From NCBI GenBank assembly GCA_003218815.1, contig QHON01000018.1, positions 1 to 10,111 of the forward strand: a DNA stretch of 10,111 nucleotides. The letters are read 5' to 3'. The translations under genes were made by a program, and so were the position numbers. Of the stretch, positions 1 through 6,110 are shown piece by piece (positions within the stretch are counted from its first letter, which is position 1; the number at the start of each line of letters is the position of its first letter). The notes beneath the pieces were generated by a model that worked only from the letters and a program-made list of their open reading frames with translations, was not told where the DNA came from and ran no database searches. Origin of the DNA: Verrucomicrobiota bacterium. GTDB taxonomy: Bacteria; Verrucomicrobiota; Verrucomicrobiia; Chthoniobacterales; UBA10450.

Positions 1-1
1 C

Positions 2-812
2 GTTTCCCGCGATGGAGTAATCGATCTTGATCACCTTGCCGCTGCGATCCGGCCCGAGACGAGACTGGTTTCGATTATGACGGCAAACAACGAAACAGGT
101 GTGATTCAGCCGATGCGCAAAATTTCGTGCATATGCCGCGAGCGCGGTGTCCTGTTGCACAGCGACATGGTGCAATCGTTCGGCAAGATCGACACTGACC
201 TGTCGCTGATCGATGCCGCCAGTTTCGCCGCGCACAAATTCTACGGACCCAAAGGAGCAGGTCTACTTTTTCTCCGAAGTGGATTGTCCATTCAGCCGAT
301 CATGTTCGGCGGCGCGCACGAAACTGGGCGACGGCCCGGGACGGAAAACGTAGCGGCGATTGCAGGAATGGCGGCCGCCGCGGAATGGATGTTGCGAGGT
401 AGTGGCGGTTCACCGAACCGCCCCGATGTTTGGTGTCAGGCGTGATGAATTGGGCGCACACGTGGCGCGGATTTTTCCGAAGGCCCAGCAAAACGGCGAT
501 CCAGTATGCCGCCTTGTGAACACACTCAATGTCAGCTTCCCCGGCTTTGATTCGGAGACGCTGCTCATGGCGCTCGATTTGGAAGGCGTTTGCGCGTCGA
601 GCGGCTCGGCCTGCATGGTCGGCTCAATCGTGGCCTCACATGTTTTGCTCGCGATGGGAATGTCAATGGAACGAGCTAAGTCCGCTGTTCGGTTTTCGTT
701 AGGCAAGCAAACTTCCGCGGAGGAAATCGATCGCGCGGCGGGTGCTATCGCGCGCGTTTTTGCGCGATTCGCCAAGACAAAGGAAAAAGACCGCGCGTAT
801 GCCGTTGCGTAA
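2..812 (+). pseudogene. Cysteine desulfurase (NifS/IscS class V aminotransferase), 5' end outside window, frame interrupted
   Basis: PLP enzymes of this family remove sulfur from L-cysteine to form an enzyme persulfide for Fe-S clusters or tRNA thiolation. The frame is open from base 2 and holds TANNETGVIQP, the HSDMVQSFGK stretch, the PLP-binding lysine in AAHKFYGPKG (codon 236-238) and RRPGTENVAAIAG. It ends at a TGA at 443-445. Family homology resumes in the next frame from RDELGAHVARIF (about 441), with NTLNVSFPG, the catalytic cysteine in SSGSACMVG (codon 612-614), SHVLLAMG and SVRFSLG-like AVRFSLG, ending at TAA 810-812. Both catalytic residues exist but lie in different frames. The 43 bases between the two halves look non-native in either frame and contain a palindrome. 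The gene is therefore either a genuine pseudogene or carries a sequence error. NifS versus IscS cannot be decided, because the N-terminus is missing. The 3' end overlaps the next gene by 14 bases. Confidence 0.85.
404..422. repeat. Perfect hairpin palindrome inside the desulfurase lesion
   Basis: GGCGGTTC (404-411) and GAACCGCC (415-422) are exact reverse complements around a 3-base loop. The hairpin sits inside the 43-base stretch (about 398-440) that separates the two out-of-frame halves of the cysteine desulfurase. It resembles small REP-type intergenic palindromes, but here it lies within a conserved coding region. The flanking 5' bases GTAGTGG resemble the GTAGCGG of the inverted-repeat arms at 1360-1425, so both may belong to one dispersed family. 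Membership in a repeat family is inference. Confidence 0.6.
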
Positions 813-1365
813 GCAACTCGAATTCGTCTTTGAAAGACCGGTACTTCATCAACGTGCAGGACGAGATGTCGATCTTGAATTAAGGGCACGCGAAATCTTG
901 TCCGCAGTTGGCGCGCGGCGTCTCGCGTATGTAGTTCGCGTGGAATGGAATCCGCGCCTCTTAACTGCAGCGGGCCGAGCTGATTTTCGCCAGAAATTGA
1001 TTTCGCTGAATCCGCGACTATGCGATTACGGCGAGGCCGAAATCGACCGGACATTGCGCCACGAGCTTGCCCATCTCCTCGCGCAATTCCGTGCTGGCCG
1101 TCGCCGGATTTTGCCGCATGCACTCGAATGGCGCGATGCTTGTCGTGATCTTGGGATTGGCGATGAAGTGCGTTGTCATGGTCTTCCGTTCCCAGTTAGC
1201 GAACGTGCCCGGCGGTTTTTCTACAAATGCCCGAATTGTGCGCGTGAGTTTCCGCGTGTGCGCCGAATTAAACGCCCGGTTGCATGCCTGGCATGTTGCC
1301 GCGCGCACAATGGTGGAGAATTTGATGCGCGATTTCGCTTGCAACGTATGACGGTAGCTTTGTAG
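799..1365 (+). CDS. SprT-like zinc metalloprotein
   Basis: A 188-residue protein of the SprT/SprT-like family, a putative zinc metalloprotease fold related to the eukaryotic Spartan DNA-protein crosslink protease. It shows the zinc motif HELAH at residues 88-92 with the catalytic-type Glu89. A third ligand is likely in HALEW at 107-111 (His107). A C-terminal zinc ribbon follows, with CPNC at 144-147 and CLACC at 163-167. This domain order is typical of SprT-like proteins, whose bacterial substrates are poorly defined. The ATG at 799 is chosen because the reading MPLRKQLEFVF begins there, preceded by AAGGA at 780-784, although that spacing is long. An ATG at 742 in the same frame would lie deep inside the desulfurase. 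The gene overlaps the desulfurase end by 14 bases. Its TAG stop lies inside the left arm of an inverted repeat. The lack of an N-terminal signal fits a cytoplasmic protein. Confidence 0.8.
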   Translation: MPLRKQLEFVFERPVLHQRAGRDVDLELRAREILSAVGARRLAYVVRVEWNPRLLTAAGRADFRQKLISLNPRLCDYGEAEIDRTLRHELAHLLAQFRAGRRRILPHALEWRDACRDLGIGDEVRCHGLPFPVSERARRFFYKCPNCAREFPRVRRIKRPVACLACCRAHNGGEFDARFRLQRMTVAL

Positions 1366-1425
1366 CGGGGTTTGCATCAAAGGCTGAGATGAAGATTAAG
1401 CGGCGTTGGGCAACCCCCGCTACAA
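1360..1425. repeat. Inverted repeat between convergent genes, arms carry both stop codons
   Basis: The 16-base arm at 1360-1375 matches the reverse complement of 1410-1425 at 15 of 16 positions, with a 34-base centre. The left arm reads TTG-TAG as the last codon and stop of the SprT-like gene. The right arm, read on the minus strand, gives the same TTG-TAG as the last codon and stop of prfB. Transcripts from either side could fold into a stem. No run of T follows either arm, so it is not a canonical intrinsic terminator. It may be a mobile or REP-like palindromic element that also ends both genes. Confidence 0.75.
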
Positions 1426-2554
1426 GTTCTCCTCTACCTTCGCAGGTTTCTCCCCGCGCAATTTGGCCTGGATAAACATGTCGATGTTGCCATCCATGAC
1501 ATCCTGCACATTGCTGGTCTCTGCGCCAGTGCGATGGTCCTTCACCATTTGGTACGGTTGGAAAACATACGAGCGAATTTGACTACCCCATGCGATATCG
1601 CCCTTCTCGCCATATTGCCGATCGATCTCGGCGCGTTTTTTGTCCTGCTCAATTTCGTAAAGTTTTGCCTTCAACATTTTGAGCGCGAGCTCGCGATTGC
1701 GCCCTTGGCTGCGCTCGGCCTGGCAACCGACGACGATCCCACTGGGCTTGTGGATGACGCGCACAGCGGTTTCGACCTTATTCACGTTTTGGCCGCCTTT
1801 GCCTCCGCTGCGAAAGGTGTCGATCTCCAGATCAGCCGGGTTGATCTCGAGCGGGGTGGAATCGGGAATCTCGGGGACAACATCGACGCTGGCAAAAGAA
1901 GTGTGACGCCGTTTGTTTGCATCGAAGGGCGAAATGCGCACGAGCCTATGCACTCCTCGCTCGGTCTGAAGATGTCCATAAGCGTACTCACCGCTTACGA
2001 GCAACGTGACCGATTTTACGCCGACTTCTTCACCCTGTTGAAGGTCCACTGTTTGTGATTTGAAACCGCTTCGTTCGATCCAGCGTTGATACATGCGCAG
2101 CAACATGTCGGTCCAATCGCACGACTCTGTGCCGCCCGCGCCGGAATGAATTGTGAGAAACGCATTTGCTCGATCATTCTCGCCCGAAAGAAATTGGCGC
2201 AGCTCAAATTCTTCGAGCTTGTGAATTAACCGGGTGTGCTCAGTCGCGACCTCTTTCTCTGCCTGCCCGCGTGCAGTCGCATCCGTTTCTTCCGTGGCTA
2301 ACTGTTGCAGCGCATCAAAGTCTTCAATTTCGCGCTCCAACTCTTGAAATGGACTAATGAGCGAGCGCAATCGAGAGACTTCCTCGACGTCACTCTGGGC
2401 CCGCTCGCGATTAGACCAGAAATCGGGCGCGCCCATCCGCCCTTCGATCGCGGCTAGATTCTTTTGGAGCTTCTCGACGTCAAAGAAACCTCCGCAGTTC
2501 GCGGATGCGCGACTTCAAATCTTCAGTATCAATCGATTGGACTTCCCCGGCCAT
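1420..2554 (-). CDS. prfB: Peptide chain release factor 2, with programmed +1 frameshift
   Basis: RF2 recognises UGA and UAA stop codons in the ribosomal A site and triggers peptidyl-tRNA hydrolysis. Translation starts at ATG 2554-2552 (MAGEVQSIDTEDL). After 24 codons it meets an in-frame TGA at 2482-2480 in the context CTT TGA C, then continues in the +1 frame as DVEKLQKNLAAIEGRMGAPDFW. The joined product is 377 residues, close to the usual RF2 length (365 in E. coli). It carries the RF2 stop-recognition tripeptide SPF at about 208-210 and the catalytic GGQ at about 253-255 within RSGGKGGQNVNK. SPF rather than the RF1 PxT motif separates it from RF1. A second ATG at 2436, past the shift, would give a 338-residue product lacking the N-terminus and is unlikely to be the native start. 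It is the last gene of the minus-strand eno-ftsB-prfB series, 133 bases after ftsB. No strong Shine-Dalgarno precedes ATG 2554. Confidence 0.96.
2479..2494 (-). promoter_or_regulatory. prfB autoregulatory recoding site (CTT TGA C with internal Shine-Dalgarno)
   Basis: On the minus strand the frame reads CGG AGG TTT CTT TGA C. The CTT slip codon, the TGA stop and the following C match the known RF2 frameshift site. The Shine-Dalgarno-like GGAGG lies one codon before CTT, the same spacing as in the E. coli site (AGGGGG, one codon, CTT TGA C). Established mechanism: when RF2 is scarce, slow termination at TGA lets the ribosome shift +1 and make more RF2. Regulation in this organism is inferred from the conserved site. 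Confidence 0.95.
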
Positions 2555-2687
2555 GCGACAAGATAGAGCCGCAATGCGAAGACGCAAAGCTAGTGGCGAT
2601 TAGATTTCGAACGCTTTCGCGAGTTGAACCCCCATTGTTTTCATCCGTGCTACCATGCCGCGAGCAAGGCAGTTCAGTGAGCCGTCC

Positions 2688-3053
2688 CTATCGTCGCCCG
2701 GAGCTAGCGGTCTTCGCTTTTGCAGCCCGTGGCGCCTCAAGACGAAAAATCGTTTCGCCCTCCTTCATCAGATCGAGGCGATCACGCGCAATCGTCTCAA
2801 GATAAGTCGCGTCTGTTTTAAGCATATTGACCTCGCGAGTCTGCCGCGACAGCAACGTTTGCTGTTCGTTTACCTGTTGTTGCAGATTATCGATTTCGGC
2901 CCGGCTCTGCACGAGTCTTTTGTAAGGTGGAACGAACAAACTCACAATCACCAGCCAGACAGCGAGGACGAGCAGGACGCGAAGAATTCGATTAAGTCGC
3001 TGCCAAACTGTGGCTTCGCGACGGGCACGGAAGTTGCCGTAGGTCTGATCCAC
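2688..3053 (-). CDS. ftsB: FtsB/DivIC-family septum formation initiator
   Basis: A 121-residue bitopic membrane protein of the FtsB/DivIC family. FtsB joins FtsL and FtsQ in the divisome and signals septal peptidoglycan synthesis. A basic cytoplasmic N-terminus (RARREATVWQR) precedes one hydrophobic segment at about residues 23-41. A periplasmic coiled coil follows at about 45-82, rich in Gln/Glu/Leu, then the family signature region YLETIARDRLDLMKEGE at 84-100. The tail is basic and low in complexity. The start is GTG at 3053-3051, immediately after the TAA of eno with no bases between, so translation is probably coupled. Adjacency to eno is a common arrangement for ftsB in other bacteria. 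The gene name is by family and context, and DivIC would be an equally valid label. Confidence 0.85.
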   Translation of the reverse strand: MDQTYGNFRARREATVWQRLNRILRVLLVLAVWLVIVSLFVPPYKRLVQSRAEIDNLQQQVNEQQTLLSRQTREVNMLKTDATYLETIARDRLDLMKEGETIFRLEAPRAAKAKTASSGRR

Positions 3054-4337
3054 TTAGCGCATCTTACTGCCGTACATGGCTTTGTCACCAAGTTCTTGCT
3101 CGATTCGCAGAAGCTGATTGTACTTGGCGACGCGATCAGTCCGGCAAAGAGAGCCAGTTTTGATTTGACCGGCGTTAGTAGCAACCGCGATGTCGGCGAT
3201 TGTTGTATCTTCGGTTTCGCCGGAGCGATGGCTGATGACCACGCGATAATTGTTTTTCTTTGCCAGATTAATCGTGGCCAGAGTTTCTGTGAGAGTGCCG
3301 ATCTGGTTCACTTTGATCAAAATCGAATTCGCCACGTGCTCGGCAATTCCTTTACGCAAAAATGCAACATTCGTGACAAAGATATCGTCCCCCACCAGTT
3401 GAATCTCCTTCCCGAGTTTCGCGGTCAATTTTTTCCACCCGTCCCAATCGTTTTCGGCACAGCCATCTTCAATTGAGACGATCGGAAACCTCGCACAAAG
3501 GTCGATATAATAATTGATCAACTCTTCGACCGTCCTTTTCGAACCGTCGGATTTTTTGAAAACATAAGCATTGCTTTCCGCGTCATAGAACTCGGAAGCG
3601 GCCGGATCAAGCGCGATAAAAATTTGTTCGCCAGGTTTGTAACCGGCTTTTTCCATCGCCGTCATGATCGAGTCCAATGCATCCTCGGCCGAATCCAGTT
3701 GCGGCGCGAACCCACCTTCGTCACCGATCGCCGTCGAAAGATGTCGATCTTTCAACACCGATTTGAGCGCCTGAAAAACTTCCGCGCCGTAACGCAGCGC
3801 TTCTGAAAACGTAGACGCGCCACGAGGAACGATCATGAATTCTTGAAAATCGATCGGCGCGTCCGAGTGCGCACCTGCATTCAAGATATTCATCATTGGC
3901 ACTGGTAAAACTCTCGCCTCCGCTCCGCCGAGATAACGAAACAGCGAAACATTGTTCGCGGCGGCCGCCGCATGCGCGACCGCCAGTGACACGCCAAGCA
4001 TAGCGTTTGCGCCAAGATTTTTCTTGTTCACCGTGCCGTCCAGTTCGATCAGCTTGTTATCGATCTGCCTTTGGTCGCACGCATCACAGCCTTTCAGAGC
4101 TGGCGCGATCTTGTCGTTGACATTAGCAATCGCTTTCTTCACGCCCTTGCCGCCGTAACGCCTTTTATCGCCGTCGCGCAATTCTAATGCCTCATGTTCG
4201 CCAGTGCTTGCTCCGCTTGGGACCGCTGCCCGCCCGAGCGCCCCATCCTCGAGCCGCACATCTACTTCAATAGTAGGATTACCGCGCGAATCCAGAATTT
4301 CGCGGCCGATAATATTGTGAATCGAAGTTTTTGACAT
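3054..4337 (-). CDS. eno: Enolase (phosphopyruvate hydratase)
   Basis: A 427-residue cytoplasmic enzyme that interconverts 2-phosphoglycerate and phosphoenolpyruvate in glycolysis. In many bacteria it is also a degradosome partner. Length and motifs fit the family from end to end: the mobile-loop SGAST at 41-45 and the acid/base Glu207 in GDEGGFAPQ. The metal ligands are Asp244 (ALDPAASEF), Glu290 (SIEDG) and Asp317 (VGDD). The catalytic Lys342 lies in ILIKVNQIGTLTET, and the substrate-binding HRSGETEDT at 370-378 and QIKTGSLCRTDR at 391-402 follow. No key residue is missing. It begins at ATG 4337-4335 and heads the minus-strand series eno-ftsB-prfB. Its TAA directly abuts the ftsB GTG. No clear Shine-Dalgarno is visible upstream. 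Confidence 0.97.
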   Translation of the reverse strand: MSKTSIHNIIGREILDSRGNPTIEVDVRLEDGALGRAAVPSGASTGEHEALELRDGDKRRYGGKGVKKAIANVNDKIAPALKGCDACDQRQIDNKLIELDGTVNKKNLGANAMLGVSLAVAHAAAAANNVSLFRYLGGAEARVLPVPMMNILNAGAHSDAPIDFQEFMIVPRGASTFSEALRYGAEVFQALKSVLKDRHLSTAIGDEGGFAPQLDSAEDALDSIMTAMEKAGYKPGEQIFIALDPAASEFYDAESNAYVFKKSDGSKRTVEELINYYIDLCARFPIVSIEDGCAENDWDGWKKLTAKLGKEIQLVGDDIFVTNVAFLRKGIAEHVANSILIKVNQIGTLTETLATINLAKKNNYRVVISHRSGETEDTTIADIAVATNAGQIKTGSLCRTDRVAKYNQLLRIEQELGDKAMYGSKMR

Positions 4338-4499
4338 CGCAGGACACAGCGCAGGGGATTACGCGTTGCAACCATGCCTACGGGCTGTCACTGTTCAACT
4401 AATCTTCGTGGTCGCCAAAGAACCGGCCCTGCTTGAGCTTCTTTCTTGCGACCGATATTCTCGTTGGTAATTTCGACTTGGGCGCGGATAATCTGACCA
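4338..4499. other. Divergent intergenic region between eno and the secreted-protein operon
   Basis: These 162 bases separate eno (leftward) from the plus-strand gene at 4500, so promoters for both directions are expected here. I see no convincing paired -35/-10 boxes, operator palindrome or riboswitch-like structure. A short minus-strand open frame of 52 codons (4388-4546) crosses most of the region. It is treated as a weak candidate only. Confidence 0.4.
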
Positions 4500-5312
4500 A
4501 TGATTCGTTTGAAGAGATTGGGTGCGATCGGCTTGATGGGCGTCATTTTTGTGGCCGCCGGCGCGGAAATCGGACGTCTCCCGGCTGATCAACTTGCCAA
4601 GGCAGTTAGAAGCGATTCCATCAGCATCCCGACACCGGGTGAACTTTTCGCGGCGCTTGAGAAGCCGGGTAAAACAAATTGGTCCGGTCAATATCGCGGC
4701 CCGATGTCCATGACGTATCGTAACCGTGCGCAAATCGCCCTCAACCTCGGTGGCTTGATCGCCGATGGCTTCATCGCGGTCGAAGCCAAAGACAGCCAGC
4801 AGGTCAAAAACATCGGATCAGACATCATCAAGCTTTCGAAAGCACTGGGTGTAAGTGAGAATCTCCTCAGTCGCGGCAATAGCATTAACGAATTCGCCGA
4901 AAATGACGAATGGGACACGCTCCAGGAGGAATTAGAAGCGACACAAAACGAAGTGAAATCGTCGATGCAATCGCACAGTGATCAGGATCTGGTCATCCTC
5001 GTAAGTCTGGGCGGCTGGATTCGTGGCACGCAAGTGGTCAGCGCGGCAATCATGCAAAATTATGATGAACGAAGCGCAAAAGTTTTACGGCAACCAGCGG
5101 TTGTCGCTTTGATCCAGTCAAAAATCGGTGAGATTTCACCCCAACTTCGGGGCGAGCCTCTGGTCAAAAATGTGAGCCAGCAACTTACCGGCATTGAGAA
5201 GCTCGTTTCTTTCCCCGTTGGCAAAGCGCCGAGCGTTGACGAAGTGCGGAAGGTCAACGAAGCGGTTGGGAAAGTGATGGAGGAAATAGAGAATAAAGCG
5301 ATTGTAAAGTGA
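4500..5312 (+). CDS. Secreted or periplasmic protein of unknown family
   Basis: I do not recognise the family. The 270-residue product starts with a Sec-type signal: a positive n-region (MIRLKRLG), then a hydrophobic core to about residue 20, with likely cleavage near AAGA-E at 21-22. The rest is soluble, free of cysteine and mostly predicted helical. It has an Asn/Gly-rich stretch (MTYRNRAQIALNLGGLIADG, 71-90) and acidic helices at 130-155 (EFAENDEWDTLQEELEATQ). A hydrophobic patch LVILVSLGGWIRG lies at 164-176, and Lys/Glu-rich helices at the C-terminus. The ATG at 4500 follows an in-frame TGA at 4494-4496, so no earlier start is possible, and a later start (4536) would lose the signal's basic end. 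No Shine-Dalgarno is evident. The TGA end overlaps the GTG of the next secreted-protein gene by 4 bases, so the two are probably expressed together. Confidence 0.75.
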   Translation: MIRLKRLGAIGLMGVIFVAAGAEIGRLPADQLAKAVRSDSISIPTPGELFAALEKPGKTNWSGQYRGPMSMTYRNRAQIALNLGGLIADGFIAVEAKDSQQVKNIGSDIIKLSKALGVSENLLSRGNSINEFAENDEWDTLQEELEATQNEVKSSMQSHSDQDLVILVSLGGWIRGTQVVSAAIMQNYDERSAKVLRQPAVVALIQSKIGEISPQLRGEPLVKNVSQQLTGIEKLVSFPVGKAPSVDEVRKVNEAVGKVMEEIENKAIVK

Positions 5313-5743
5313 AGTGCTGCTTTCCCATTTTCTTGTCGATCTTCGTGCTCGCGGCTAACACTTCTGCGCCCGCCCAGACGAATACCGAGGTCGAGGCGCG
5401 TAAGTCCGCACTCGATCTCGCCGGCGCATTTACAAACGACGGATTCAAGATACGCGATGGTCACTGGTGCGGCACGATCAAGCCGCACGATCACGCGCTC
5501 ATTGCGGTGAATCTCTATGCGGGAAATCAGTATTGGTTCTCCGCTGGCGCAACCGAACAGGCAAAGAAAATTGCGGTGAGCGTTTATGATGAGGGCGGCA
5601 AGCAAGTCACGACTGAAGGTTACAATGCCGCGGAAAAAGCCGCCGCCGGCTTTTCACCGACGAACAGCGGCCAGTACTTCGTTTCGGTCGATCTGGTTGA
5701 AGGTCAGGAGGGCAGCTTCTGCCTCGTCTATTCTTATAAGTAA
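5309..5743 (+). CDS. Small secreted beta-rich protein, resembles a PPC (pre-peptidase C-terminal) domain
   Basis: A 144-residue protein with an N-terminal signal (MKCCFPIFLSIFVLAANTSA), likely cleaved after APA-Q or AQ-T near residues 22-23. The mature part has a short charged segment and then a beta-strand pattern from about residue 64 (LIAVNLYAGNQYWFSAGA, AVSVYDEGGKQVTTEG, GFSPTNSGQYFVSVDLVEG, GSFCLVYSY). The order, a carrier sentence about loading or solvation followed by 'variable-Asp-Gly turn' and 'GxYxVxV', resembles the PPC-type beta-sandwich found in secreted proteins. That assignment is inference without a profile search. Cys54 and Cys138 could form a disulfide outside the cytoplasm. 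The start is GTG 5309, overlapping the TGA of the preceding secreted-protein gene (GTGA). The segment ALDLAGAFTNDGF faintly echoes ALNLGGLIADGF in that neighbour. Confidence 0.7.
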   Translation: MKCCFPIFLSIFVLAANTSAPAQTNTEVEARKSALDLAGAFTNDGFKIRDGHWCGTIKPHDHALIAVNLYAGNQYWFSAGATEQAKKIAVSVYDEGGKQVTTEGYNAAEKAAAGFSPTNSGQYFVSVDLVEGQEGSFCLVYSYK

Positions 5744-5834
5744 GACTGGATCAAGCTTTTTGCCAGGCGTGACCTTTCGCCAACTAGACTTTCGCGCCTT
5801 CGCATCTTTCTTAGGATCAGTTTGGCCTCATAGC
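5744..5834 (+). other. Short intergenic gap before the acylphosphatase operon
   Basis: This 91-base gap is the only sizeable break in the plus-strand gene run from 4500 onward, so it could hold an internal promoter or a weak terminator. A TTGCCA-like hexamer lies near 5760-5765, but no good -10 box follows at the right distance. A short GGCG...CGCC pairing around 5766-5781 is too weak to call a terminator. Confidence 0.25.
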
Positions 5835-6110
5835 ATGATCTCACTCCAGGTCTTTTACGAAGGAAATGTTCAGGGTGTCGGCTTTCGCTGGTCGATTCGC
5901 CACATAGCGAAAGGGTTCGATATCACCGGCTGGGTGCGCAACCTGGTTGACGGTCGCGTAGAACTTCAGGTTAACGGAGAAGAAGCTGAAGTGCGTGCGT
6001 TCCTCGATGCAGTTAGCCAGAGCGACCTTCGCGCCCATATTCGCAATCAAACGGAGAAAAAATTACCAAACCCAGTCGCGGGCCACGGTTTTGAGATTCG
6101 CTATGGCTGA
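5835..6110 (+). CDS. acyP: Acylphosphatase
   Basis: A 91-residue enzyme that hydrolyses acyl phosphates such as carbamoyl phosphate or 1,3-bisphosphoglycerate. Its cellular role in bacteria is not settled. The family pattern is complete: GNVQGVGFRW at 10-19 with catalytic Arg18 in the phosphate-binding loop, then GWVRNLVDGRVELQVNGE at 32-49 with catalytic Asn36, and a C-terminal GFEIRYG. Length matches the family (about 90). The ATG at 5835 is chosen because homology starts at once (MISLQVFYEG). The same frame is open upstream from 5586, but that part overlaps the secreted-protein gene and shows no homology. The 3' end overlaps the ABC ATPase start by 8 bases, so the acylphosphatase leads the exporter operon. 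Confidence 0.93.
   Translation: MISLQVFYEGNVQGVGFRWSIRHIAKGFDITGWVRNLVDGRVELQVNGEEAEVRAFLDAVSQSDLRAHIRNQTEKKLPNPVAGHGFEIRYG

Noticed and set aside
410..1123. Minus-strand open frame of 237 codons opposite the desulfurase and SprT-like genes
   Set aside because: The opposite strand carries catalytic motifs of two known families, while the antisense product is basic, low in complexity and without homology that I recognise.
1360..1425. Standard Rho-independent terminator between the convergent genes
   Set aside because: The arms are strong, but neither is followed by a T-run on its transcribed strand and the loop is 34 bases, so I list it as an inverted repeat instead.
1534..2058. Plus-strand open frame of 174 codons opposite prfB
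   Set aside because: It is fully antisense to RF2, including the conserved GGQ region.
2555..2687. Promoter or attenuator between ftsB and prfB
   Set aside because: The 133-base gap shows no convincing -35/-10 pair or stable hairpin, only a short CGC-GAAA-GCG stem.
2655..3476. Plus-strand open frame of 273 codons opposite ftsB and eno
   Set aside because: It lies antisense to strongly supported genes and has no domain-like pattern.
4395..4733. Minus-strand open frame of 112 codons upstream of eno
   Set aside because: It overlaps most of the signal peptide and early part of the secreted protein. Its product is rich in Arg/Ser/His and looks like a shadow frame.
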